Source of the DNA: G963422595 sp963422595
GTDB taxonomy: Bacteria > Pseudomonadota > Gammaproteobacteria > UBA4575
Length of the DNA stretch: 64,000 bases
Assembly: GCA_963422595.1 (NCBI GenBank)
Contig: OY730298.1
Span: 744,001 to 808,000 of the forward strand
Direction: 5' to 3'
The notes under the pieces were generated by a model, which saw nothing but the letters and a program-made list of their open reading frames with translations, was not told the origin of the DNA and searched no databases. Shown one piece after another: positions 44,081 through 52,914 of this stretch. Made by a program: the position numbers and the translations under genes. Every line of letters begins with the position of its first letter. Positions within the stretch are counted from its first letter, which is position 1.

Positions 44081-46205
44081 GTCGCGCCCCGCGTGGGCGC
44101 GTGGATTGAAAATGTAAGGCGTCGCGCCCCGCGTGGGCGCGTGGATTGAAACCTGGTAAGGGAGACAAAGGTGATCGGGGTGCGACGTCGCGCCCCGCGT
44201 GGGCGCGTGGATTGAAACCGGCGAATCAGTGCTACGCGAATACCTCGAAGCAAGTCGCGCCCCGCGTGGGCGCGTGGATTGAAACTGTAGCGCGTAGTTC
44301 TTAATCTCCGTCTCTGTCATGTCGCGCCCCGCGTGGGCGCGTGGATTGAAACCCCGCTGCCACGGCCGCCATAAGAAACTATATAAGTCGCGCCCCGCGT
44401 GGGCGCGTGGATTGAAACGGTAGTCGTAGATAGCGGCTACCCTTTCGGTGGGCGTCGCGCCCCGCGTGGGCGCGTGGATTGAAACTGTTGTAGATATGGA
44501 TCGTTGCGATATCACCCTGGGTCGCGCCCCGCGTGGGCGCGTGGATTGAAACACGGCCATGCGGGATTAGCACCGCTGGCAAGCCCGTCGCGCCCCGCGT
44601 GGGCGCGTGGATTGAAACAAGCCACAGTCACAGCTATGCTTCAACTTCACACGTCGCGCCCCGCGTGGGCGCGTGGATTGAAACATAAATATGAACAGGA
44701 AATACACGATAATGTGTTTGTCGCGCCCCGCGTGGGCGCGTGGATTGAAACTTTTTCGATGTCATCAAATTTAACAATTCTCATTGTCGCGCCCCGCGTG
44801 GGCGCGTGGATTGAAACTGTATAATAACGGCTATCGTGAATATGACTGCCGACGTCGCGCCCCGCGTGGGCGCGTGGATTGAAACTAGTTAGTTTGTACA
44901 TCGTTTTTTTCTTAACGTGGTCGCGCCCCGCGTGGGCGCGTGGATTGAAACAACGCCTGGACAGTCCAGCGTGTACGGCGTCGCGAGTCGCGCCCCGCGT
45001 GGGCGCGTGGATTGAAACTCAATATAATAAAGTGGTTTCAACGCCGCGCGCGCGTCGCGCCCCGCGTGGGCGCGTGGATTGAAACTTCTCAAAATCAGCA
45101 AATCGGACGAAGTTTGCAAGTCGCGCCCCGCGTGGGCGCGTGGATTGAAACTTAATCTCATTTAGCCGGTTACCTCAATTATTGTGTCGCGCCCCGCGTG
45201 GGCGCGTGGATTGAAACGGCTGATTAAAACAATTCCTGAAAGACTTAAAGCGTCGCGCCCCGCGTGGGCGCGTGGATTGAAACTAACGGGTTGGGACATA
45301 AAAGAATCAATTACCCAGTCGCGCCCCGCGTGGGCGCGTGGATTGAAACATCCAGATACTGGATTTGAAGTAGAAAATTATAAGTCGCGCCCCGCGTGGG
45401 CGCGTGGATTGAAACGTAATTTTGTGCTTGAAACCTGCTCAAAGTATGACGTCGCGCCCCGCGTGGGCGCGTGGATTGAAACAAGAATATAACCGTTATT
45501 AATTTGTTCGATTGACCGTCGCGCCCCGCGTGGGCGCGTGGATTGAAACTTTAGTTGGAAACCAGTATTGTAAGAATTTGCATGTCGCGCCCCGCGTGGG
45601 CGCGTGGATTGAAACTCGCAAGTACACCGGGCCTGTTCCATGAACTTGCGTCGCGCCCCGCGTGGGCGCGTGGATTGAAACCCAACTCTGCTGGCTATGA
45701 TGCCTACGATTTGCCCGTCGCGCCCCGCGTGGGCGCGTGGATTGAAACATGTTGAACTAAGGCATTGAAGGGGTAATCCATTTGGTCGCGCCCCGCGTGG
45801 GCGCGTGGATTGAAACAAATGTGTTGGATTTGTCAGACGAAACTCCGCAAGGTCGCGCCCCGCGTGGGCGCGTGGATTGAAACCATGAACTTGCAAACTG
45901 TACGTCAACGTATCAACGTCGCGCCCCGCGTGGGCGCGTGGATTGAAACGTCAGAGCCTGATGAGCAAGAAATTCGCAAGGAAGGTCGCGCCCCGCGTGG
46001 GCGCGTGGATTGAAACCATATCATCCATGGTTAAGTTGTCATAATCGTTGTCGTCGCGCCCCGCGTGGGCGCGTGGATTGAAACGCAATCACTTGCAATC
46101 TCACTTAGGTCGGTTTCCGGTCGCGCCCCGCGTGGGCGCGTGGATTGAAGCTCGAAAAGAATTAATTTCGTCCCTAGCCGCCTATTGTACCCTGCGTGGG
46201 CGCGA
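44081..46205 (+). CRISPR. Type I-C CRISPR array, 32 full-length repeats plus one decayed
   Basis: The repeat is 32 bp, beginning GTCGCGCCCCGCG and ending GCGTGGATTGAAAC, the classical I-C repeat with a GC-rich stem. Repeats start at 44081, 44121, 44187, 44254, 44321, 44387, 44454, 44521 and so on, to 46120. Spacers are 34-36 bp, 31 in all, plus one aberrant 8-bp gap between the first two repeats. The first repeat ends GAAAA and the 32nd ends GAAGC. A final remnant (46187-46205, with CCTGCGTGGGCGCG) follows one more 35-bp spacer. Internal repeats appear identical. Spacer targets cannot be read by eye. Confidence 0.98.
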
Positions 46206-46608
46206 TCACCAATTTCCGGATAATGCTTTTTACTACGCAATATTACTATTCAGGACGGGCATGGGGCCTGTTCCTACAAGATCAATAGGTAACAAAAGAT
46301 ATGAGCGTGAATGTAAAGGATATTCAGAATAATACACATTAGCCTGTAAATCCTGTTGATCTATGTTTAATGCTTTTTTGTTGAGAATTTAAGGCTTGGT
46401 TAAATATGCCTATGAAGTCAGCATCCTCTTAATCTAAAACCTTATATTTATGTGTTAAATCCTTAAGTTTAGTTAAGTTACTCATAAGTATTACCATAAA
46501 TTTTATATGGATATATGTTTTTAACTATCTGTCTTATAAGTATTTTTTGGGTTTCTCTGGATGGTTTTGCTTGCAATCTGTCTAAATCGTTTTTATAGTG
46601 TTAAAAAG
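46206..46608. other. Gene-free stretch between CRISPR array and mraZ promoter
   Basis: About 400 bp of AT-rich DNA with no frame that looks like a gene and no recognisable RNA. The left part just after the decayed last repeat probably belongs to the island edge and the right part to the upstream region of the dcw cluster. No terminator hairpin with a T run was found. Confidence 0.6.
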
Positions 46609-46639
46609 TGGGAAATTATGGGAAATCATGGAATATAAT
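46609..46639 (+). promoter_or_regulatory. mraZ (dcw) promoter with MraZ boxes
   Basis: TGGGA (46609-46613), TGGGA (46619-46623) and TGGAA (46629-46633) occur at an exact 10-bp period, the TGGGA-N5 direct-repeat pattern bound by MraZ in E. coli and other bacteria. A perfect -10 hexamer TATAAT (46634-46639) follows directly, 18 bp before the mraZ ATG. MraZ bound here would cover the -35/-10 region and repress the cluster, so autoregulation is likely. Confidence 0.85.
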
Positions 46640-46656
46640 TCCATGAGGTTTGTTTT

Positions 46657-47109
46657 ATGTTTCGAGGCGTTAATGATCTTAATTTGGATGCCAAGGGGCG
46701 TCTGTCTTTTCCGACCCGTTATCGGCAGTGTATTCGAGAAAGCTGTGGTAGTAGTTTGGTCATTACCGTTGACGTTGATCGTTGTTTATTAATTTATCCG
46801 TTTCCGGAATGGGAGCGAATTGAAAAGAAACTCATGCAGTTACCAAGCATTGATAAACAAGTCAGGCGCTTGCAGCGGTTGTTACTTGGTCATGCTACGG
46901 AATGTGAGATAGATGCACAGCACCGGATTTTGCTTCCTTCGCCACTGCGAGATTTTGCAAGTTTAACTAAGCATGCTGTTTTGATAGGGCAGGGAAATAA
47001 GTTTGAGCTGTGGAATCAGGAAATTTGGGCAAAGATGTGTGAGCGCTGGATTAGAGAGGAGAATAAGTTTAGTGATATTACTTCTGCGCTTGAAACGCTT
47101 TCTATTTAG
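46657..47109 (+). CDS. mraZ: Transcriptional regulator MraZ
   Basis: An AbrB-like DNA-binding ring protein that controls the division and cell wall cluster. It has 150 residues with two swapped-hairpin halves: MFRGVNDLNLDAKGRLSFPT with RYRQCI, and ECEIDAQHRILLPSPLRDFA. The DxxGRhxxP-like motif is clear in the first half and DAQHRILLP in the second. It is the first gene of the dcw cluster and directly follows its own binding boxes. Confidence 0.97.
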   Translation: MFRGVNDLNLDAKGRLSFPTRYRQCIRESCGSSLVITVDVDRCLLIYPFPEWERIEKKLMQLPSIDKQVRRLQRLLLGHATECEIDAQHRILLPSPLRDFASLTKHAVLIGQGNKFELWNQEIWAKMCERWIREENKFSDITSALETLSI

Positions 47110-47121
47110 CTATGTAGGTTA

Positions 47122-48051
47122 ATGCCTGCCTATTTGCATCAACCTGTTCTGCTATCAGAAGTCATAGGGGCATTGAATATAAACGCAGATGGTATTTATG
47201 TTGATTGTACATTTGGTCGGGGAGGGCACAGCAGTGAGATTTTGCGAAACCTGGGAGCGAATGGTCGTATTTTGGCAGTTGATCAGGATTCTCAAGCTGT
47301 TACTTATGGGGAAAATTTATTTGTTAATGAATCACGCATAGTAATTGAACAGCAAAATTTTTCGCAAATCTCACAATTAGTACAAAAACATTGTCTTGGC
47401 AAAAAAGTAAATGGAATTTTATTTGATTTAGGAGTTTCGTCTCCGCAGTTAGATGATCCGCAGAGAGGGTTTGGTTTTATACAAGATGGGCAACTGGATA
47501 TGCGTATGAACGTTAATACAGGTATAAGTGCTATGGAATGGCTACAACTGGTTAGTGCACGTGAGTTAGAAAAGGTAATAAGGGTATATGGAGAAGAGCG
47601 TTATGCGAAAAAAATTGCCGCTGCAATTCTGCGACAACGGAGAGTTAAGCCTTTAAAAACAACTAAACAGCTGGCAGCGATTGTGCAGCAGACAGTTGAT
47701 CGATCACGAGGATATAAACATCCCGCGACGCGTACTTTTCAAGCCATACGTATTTTTATTAATAAAGAGCTGGAGGTATTAGCAACGACTTTAGACAGCT
47801 GTGTTGAATTGCTTACTCAATCAGGGCGTTTATTAATAATTACGTTTCATTCACTGGAAGATCAGTTGGTTAGAATCTTACTGCGTAAACACAGCCAATC
47901 AGGTTTCCCTCGCAAATTACCCGCAGTTGGTCATTTTGAACCGAAGCTAATAAAAGTTTGCAAGCCGATTAAACCTTCTGGCAGGGAAATCAAAGAAAAC
48001 CCGAGAGCAAGAAGTGCAAAATTACACGTCATGGAGCGTGTCGGATGTTAG
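47122..48051 (+). CDS. rsmH: 16S rRNA (cytosine1402-N4)-methyltransferase
   Basis: Adds the N4-methyl group to C1402 of 16S rRNA, the same nucleotide that RsmI modifies. It has 309 residues. HQPVLLSEVIGALNINADG, VDCTFGRGGHSSEIL (SAM-binding), GILFDLGVSSPQLDDPQRGF and LLIITFHSLEDQLV are signatures. It starts 12 bp after mraZ and overlaps ftsL by seven bases. Confidence 0.98.
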   Translation: MPAYLHQPVLLSEVIGALNINADGIYVDCTFGRGGHSSEILRNLGANGRILAVDQDSQAVTYGENLFVNESRIVIEQQNFSQISQLVQKHCLGKKVNGILFDLGVSSPQLDDPQRGFGFIQDGQLDMRMNVNTGISAMEWLQLVSARELEKVIRVYGEERYAKKIAAAILRQRRVKPLKTTKQLAAIVQQTVDRSRGYKHPATRTFQAIRIFINKELEVLATTLDSCVELLTQSGRLLIITFHSLEDQLVRILLRKHSQSGFPRKLPAVGHFEPKLIKVCKPIKPSGREIKENPRARSAKLHVMERVGC

Positions 48052-48317
48052 GCAGGCTAGTGTTAATCGCAGTTCTGTTTATTGCAAACGTTTTCACTGG
48101 AGTTGGAGTCGTGTACTCAAAGCATTCTGTGCGTAAGGCGTTTATTGAGTTACAGGTCTTGCAGAATGAGTTTGATGAGTTACAGATAGAATGGGGACGT
48201 TTACAGCTGGAGCAAAACCTATGGGCAACACACAGTCGCGTTGAGAGGCTGGCGCGCGAAAAATTAAATATGGGTGTCGTGCGTAAGGAAAGGTTGCTGT
48301 TTTTGAAGGCCCGTTGA
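48045..48317 (+). CDS. ftsL: Cell division protein FtsL
   Basis: A small bitopic divisome protein that forms the FtsQLB subcomplex and helps activate FtsWI. It has 90 residues: a membrane segment (LVLIAVLFIANVFTGVGVVY) followed by a periplasmic coiled coil (about residues 30-70, VLQNEFDELQIEWGRLQLEQ) and the end VERLAREKLNMGVV. It overlaps rsmH; ftsI starts four bases later. Confidence 0.93.
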   Translation: MLGRLVLIAVLFIANVFTGVGVVYSKHSVRKAFIELQVLQNEFDELQIEWGRLQLEQNLWATHSRVERLAREKLNMGVVRKERLLFLKAR

Positions 48318-48321
48318 CGTT

Positions 48322-49992
48322 ATGCACTCCCCTTCTATTACATTGAGACGATTTTTCCTTGTATTTGTTCTGATGCTTGGTTTCGGCGGCTTGCTCATGA
48401 GAGCAGCTTATTTACAGTTATTTGAGCATGAGTTTTTAGAGGAGGAAGGTAAGGCGCGCCATTTGCGAGTAGTAGCAATGCCTGCACATCGCGGCATGAT
48501 TTTAGACAGAAATGGGGAGTTACTCGCAGTGAGCACGCCTGTTTATTCGGTGTGGGCGAATCCTGTAGAGGCGTTAAAAAATCATGATTCAATAAAGCGT
48601 ACGGCAGGTATTTTAAATCTGAATACAGAAGACCTGGTTGCAAAGCTGCATCGAAAAAACACTCGCCAGTTTTTATATATAAAGCGCCATGTTAATCCTC
48701 AACAAGCCGAGCAATTAAAACAGGCACACAATACCGGGATCTATTTGCAGCGTGAATATCGGCGTTATTACCCAACTGCTGAAGTGAGCTCACACGTGGT
48801 CGGTTTTACGAATATTGATGATCATGGAATAGAGGGAATTGAGCTTGCTTATGAGCAATGGCTGCGTGGACGTCCCGGGGCTAAGAAAGTTATCAAGGAC
48901 CAACTAAATAGAATAGTTGAAAACGTTGAGGCAATTCGTATGCCACAACCTGGTCAGGACGTAACTTTAAGTATTGATCGCAGGATACAGTATCTGGCTT
49001 ATCGCGAATTAAAAGCTAAAACCGCACAACATAGTGCGCATTCCGCGTCTGCGGTGATGATAGATGCGCGAACAGGTGAAGTAATTGTGATGGTCAATAT
49101 ACCCTCGTTTAATCCTAATAACCGTAAGGACTATCATAATAGTACTTATCGAAACCGCGCGGTCACAGACGTTTTTGAGCCTGGTTCGACTATTAAACCT
49201 TTCACTATTGCGTCAGCACTGGAATCGAATCGTTATTCACCAAATACTTTAATTAATACTGCGCCGGGTGAATATAAAGTTGCTGATCATACGATTCGGG
49301 ATATTAAAAATTACGGTCAGCTTACTGTTGGTGATGTAATTCTTAAATCCAGTAACGTGGGCGCCACAAGAATTGCGTTAACAATTCCAGCACACGATTT
49401 ATGGTCTACTTTTGATTCTATCGGGATTGGTCAATCTACTGAATCCGGTTTTCCAGGAGAAGTTGGTGGCCATTTAAAAACATTTCAAGGTTGGAATGAG
49501 CTTGAGCATGCGACTCTGGCGTTTGGTTATGGCATGTCGATAACGGCTTTGCAATTAGCACGTGCATACACTGTGTTGGCTTCAGGTGGCCGGCAGTTAT
49601 CTATTTCAATGTTACATAAGCTGGACGTTAATTGGAAAAACTCGCCTGGAATATTTTCTCCTCAAACTGTGAAGCAGGTTATGTCTATGCTAATGGCGGT
49701 GGTTTCTGATGATGGAACCGGATCTCACGCGGCAATTCCGGGCTACAGCGTTGCAGGGAAAACAGGCACCGTTCACAAGTTTGTAGAAAATGGTTATGAC
49801 AGAGATAAATATTTGTCTCTATTTGCCGGAATGGCGCCCGCAAGCGACCCAAGGCTGGTGTTGGTGGTGGTGATAAATCAGCCTAGCGAGGGTGTTTACT
49901 TTGGTGGTGCAGTTGCGGCACCAATTTTTTCAAAAATCATGGGCGAGGCTTTACGTGTAATGAATATTGCACCTGACGAGGTGCAGTTATAA
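48322..49992 (+). CDS. ftsI: Peptidoglycan D,D-transpeptidase FtsI (PBP3)
   Basis: The septal peptidoglycan transpeptidase. It has 556 residues: an N-terminal membrane anchor (FFLVFVLMLGFGGLLMRAAY), a pedestal domain (GMILDRNGELLAVSTPVYSV) and the penicillin-binding domain with FEPGSTIKPFTI (SxxK serine nucleophile), LKSSNVGATR (SxN) and SVAGKTGTVHK (KTG). It is in the standard place between ftsL and murE. Confidence 0.98.
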   Translation: MHSPSITLRRFFLVFVLMLGFGGLLMRAAYLQLFEHEFLEEEGKARHLRVVAMPAHRGMILDRNGELLAVSTPVYSVWANPVEALKNHDSIKRTAGILNLNTEDLVAKLHRKNTRQFLYIKRHVNPQQAEQLKQAHNTGIYLQREYRRYYPTAEVSSHVVGFTNIDDHGIEGIELAYEQWLRGRPGAKKVIKDQLNRIVENVEAIRMPQPGQDVTLSIDRRIQYLAYRELKAKTAQHSAHSASAVMIDARTGEVIVMVNIPSFNPNNRKDYHNSTYRNRAVTDVFEPGSTIKPFTIASALESNRYSPNTLINTAPGEYKVADHTIRDIKNYGQLTVGDVILKSSNVGATRIALTIPAHDLWSTFDSIGIGQSTESGFPGEVGGHLKTFQGWNELEHATLAFGYGMSITALQLARAYTVLASGGRQLSISMLHKLDVNWKNSPGIFSPQTVKQVMSMLMAVVSDDGTGSHAAIPGYSVAGKTGTVHKFVENGYDRDKYLSLFAGMAPASDPRLVLVVVINQPSEGVYFGGAVAAPIFSKIMGEALRVMNIAPDEVQL

Positions 49993-50056
49993 GTGAGTGC
50001 TATCCGGTTTGCATTACGATATTTAGTAACTAAGGAGAATTCTCAGGAAACTCAAT

Positions 50057-51550
50057 ATGCGAACTATCTCCTGGTCATTGACGGATTTGTTGAGGAATTG
50101 GGTGCAAGTATCTTGTATGAATACGATGATTTATGGTCTTAGTTCAGATAGTCGTGTTACCAAAGCAGGCGACTTATTTTTTGCCGTACCAGGATTACAA
50201 AAAAACGGGTTCGAATTTTGCCCGCAAGCGGTTGAAAACGGTGCGGCAGCGATTGCCTGGGATGCAGATAAAATGATAAAAAATGATGGCTTATCAAGTG
50301 CCATTCCGTGTATCCCAATCGCCGGGCTGCAACAGCAAGTCGGTTTTATTGCGCAGCGTTTTTACCACCATCCTTCTGCGCATTTGAATGTGATTGGCGT
50401 TACAGGAACTGATGGTAAGACTTCAGTAAGTCAATTTATTGCCCAGGCATTTAATCAATTAAAAATATCCTGTGGTGTAATTGGCACTCTGGGTTACGGT
50501 ATTTATCCTGATCTGAAACCTGCAACTCATACCACGCCGGATGCGATACGCATGCAAGAATTGCTTGAGTTTTTTGCTGACAAGCAGGCGTCTTCCGCGG
50601 TGATCGAAGCCTCGTCACATGGTCTTAAGCAAGGAAGATTGAATGGAGTAGCGATAGACACTGCCGTTTTTACAAATTTGGGCGGCGATCATTTGGATTA
50701 TCATTTGTCTTTACAAGATTATGGCAATTCAAAACGCATTTTATTTCAAATGCCAGGGTTAAAACATGCGGTTATTAATGTTGATGATGAATTTGGTTGT
50801 TTGCTGGCTAATGAATTGGAAGGAAAAGTAAACGTTGTTACGTATTCTTGCGATCATCGACCGTGTCCTGGTCATTGTATACATGCAAAAAAAATAAGTT
50901 CTACGCGGAAGGTAACTAAAATAGAGGTTGGCTCAAGTTGGGGTAGTGCTACGATTAAAACCAATCTTTATGGAGAGTTTAACGTTAGTAATATACTCGC
51001 GGCAGCCAGTGTATTACTTGTAAGCGGTTGTTCTTTTAAGGATACCATCAAGGCAATTTCTTCGGTGCGTACCGCATTAGGACGGATGGAGCTTGTTTCC
51101 GGAGTGAATAACGTCCCCACCGTAATCGTGGATTACGCGCATACTTCGCAGGCGCTTAAAAATGTATTACAGGTGCTTCGACAAAGATGCGCAGGCAGGC
51201 TTTGGTGTGTGTTTGGTTGCGGCGGTGATCGTGACCCTGGTAAACGTAAGTTAATGGCCGAAGTTGTTGAGCAAAGTGCGGATTATGCTGTTGTTACAGA
51301 TGACAATCCCCGATCAGAAGACCCCGTCAGGATCGCGAAGGACATACTCTCCGGGTTTTCGTCTTCTACGAGCTATTCTTTGATACATGATCGTCGCAAA
51401 GCCATAGAGTATGCGATTAATAATGCTGCCCGTGAAGATATTGTGTTAGTCGCAGGAAAAGGGCACGAGACGGTACAAATAATAAATGATGAACGTGTGT
51501 CATTTAACGACAAAAAAACCGCGCTTGCGTGTTTGCAGAACTACGAGTAA
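50057..51550 (+). CDS. murE: UDP-MurNAc-Ala-Glu ligase MurE, meso-DAP type
   Basis: Adds meso-diaminopimelate to UDP-MurNAc-L-Ala-D-Glu. It has 497 residues. ATP binding uses GVTGTDGKTSVSQFIAQ, YGLSSDSRVTKAGDLFFAVP is the N-terminal UDP-binding region, and the DNPR motif (VVTDDNPRSEDP) marks the meso-DAP-specific enzymes. GKGHETVQII is near the C-terminus. The TAA stop shares one base with the murF ATG. Confidence 0.97.
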   Translation: MRTISWSLTDLLRNWVQVSCMNTMIYGLSSDSRVTKAGDLFFAVPGLQKNGFEFCPQAVENGAAAIAWDADKMIKNDGLSSAIPCIPIAGLQQQVGFIAQRFYHHPSAHLNVIGVTGTDGKTSVSQFIAQAFNQLKISCGVIGTLGYGIYPDLKPATHTTPDAIRMQELLEFFADKQASSAVIEASSHGLKQGRLNGVAIDTAVFTNLGGDHLDYHLSLQDYGNSKRILFQMPGLKHAVINVDDEFGCLLANELEGKVNVVTYSCDHRPCPGHCIHAKKISSTRKVTKIEVGSSWGSATIKTNLYGEFNVSNILAAASVLLVSGCSFKDTIKAISSVRTALGRMELVSGVNNVPTVIVDYAHTSQALKNVLQVLRQRCAGRLWCVFGCGGDRDPGKRKLMAEVVEQSADYAVVTDDNPRSEDPVRIAKDILSGFSSSTSYSLIHDRRKAIEYAINNAAREDIVLVAGKGHETVQIINDERVSFNDKKTALACLQNYE

Positions 51551-52914
51551 TGAAATTTACCCTTTCCGAGATCGAGCGAATCACGAACGGCAGGTTGTTT
51601 GGTGACAATAAAGTAGTGGTTGGTGTGTCTACCGATACGCGTGAGTTACAAACAGGCAGTTTATTCGTTGCCTTAATCGGAGCAAAGTTTAATCCGCATG
51701 ATTTAATTGAAGCGGGGCAGGCGGATAAAGCGGGTGCCGTACTGGTAGAACGAAAATTGAATACCAAATGCGCACAGGTAGTAGTGCGTGACACATATGT
51801 TGCTTTACGGGCTCTGGCAGGCGCATGGCGTAATAAGTTTAGTATCCCGGTGGTTGGAATAACTGGTTCGAATGGTAAGACCTCTGTTAAGGAATTAATT
51901 AAACAAATTTTAAGTACACAAGGAAGCGTGTTAGCCACCAGAGGTAATTTAAATAATCATATCGGTGTTCCTTTAACGTTGTTTGGTTTAAGAGAGGATC
52001 ATCGTTATGCAGTCGTTGAAATGGGCGCAAATCACGCTGGTGAAATTGCCAGCCTTACACAGTTGGTGAATCCGAATATAGGGGTGATAACGAATATAGG
52101 GGCGGCGCATTTAGAGGGTTTTGGTTCTATTGAGGGAGTTGCACGCGCCAAAGCAGAGCTTTATCAATGTTTACGTGCAGAGGGTGTAGCAGTAGTTAAT
52201 GCAGATGATCCTTATCGTTGGCTGTGGCAGAGATACATCGGTGAACGTATGCAAATAACATTTGGTGTTAAGCAGGCTACAGACGTTTCAGGAAAAAAAG
52301 TTGCTTTGGATAGAATAGAAATTACCACTTCTATCGGCAGGACGCGCGCGAAGCTGCAAACATTTGGCGAACATGCTTTGTGCAACGCGCTTGCAGCTAC
52401 TGCAGTTTGTCTGGGTCTTGGAGTTGATCTGGCAGATATAAAGGTTGGACTTGAGGCTGCGAGACCTGTGCCTGGTCGTTTAGTTCGCATCAAAGGTATT
52501 GGTGGTGCATGCGTCTTAGATGATACTTACAACGCCAATCCTGCGTCGCTATTTGTGGCCTTAGGTGTTCAGGCGCAAGAGATAGGCGAACGTTGGCTGG
52601 TATTAGGAGACATGTGTGAATTAGGTAGTGCCAGCGTCACGTTACACAAACAGGCAGGAGAGCTGGCAAAAAAGTATGGAGTTAAGCGATTGTTTGGAAT
52701 AGGGGATTTAACACGTCATGCCGTGCAGTCCTTTGGGGCCGGTGCTAAGCATTATTCAGATCACTATGCGGTTATCAAGGTGTTACAAAATGAATTGTGT
52801 AAGCAAGTTAGCGTGTTGGTTAAAGGTTCGCGTGCGATGCATTTGGAGGCGATAGTTGCCGGGATCCGTGAAGATCTAAACCCAGAAATGATTTATAGCG
52901 GGCATGCTGCTTAA
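51550..52914 (+). CDS. murF: UDP-MurNAc-tripeptide-D-Ala-D-Ala ligase MurF
   Basis: Adds D-Ala-D-Ala to complete the pentapeptide precursor. It has 454 residues from ATG 51550 (TAATG overlap with murE; a frame seven codons longer lies inside murE). The N-terminal domain has VSTDTRELQTGSLFVAL, the P-loop is VGITGSNGKTSVKELI, and the centre has GNLNNHIGVPLTLFGL and VVEMGANHAGEIASL. The C-terminal domain has VLDDTYNANPASL and VLGDMCELG. Confidence 0.97.
   Translation: MKFTLSEIERITNGRLFGDNKVVVGVSTDTRELQTGSLFVALIGAKFNPHDLIEAGQADKAGAVLVERKLNTKCAQVVVRDTYVALRALAGAWRNKFSIPVVGITGSNGKTSVKELIKQILSTQGSVLATRGNLNNHIGVPLTLFGLREDHRYAVVEMGANHAGEIASLTQLVNPNIGVITNIGAAHLEGFGSIEGVARAKAELYQCLRAEGVAVVNADDPYRWLWQRYIGERMQITFGVKQATDVSGKKVALDRIEITTSIGRTRAKLQTFGEHALCNALAATAVCLGLGVDLADIKVGLEAARPVPGRLVRIKGIGGACVLDDTYNANPASLFVALGVQAQEIGERWLVLGDMCELGSASVTLHKQAGELAKKYGVKRLFGIGDLTRHAVQSFGAGAKHYSDHYAVIKVLQNELCKQVSVLVKGSRAMHLEAIVAGIREDLNPEMIYSGHAA

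Noticed and set aside
44045..46332. Many open frames in the CRISPR array, with repeated peptides such as RPAWARGLK and FQSTRPRGAR
   Set aside because: They are translations of the 32-bp repeat on both strands and have no start signals; the array is non-coding.
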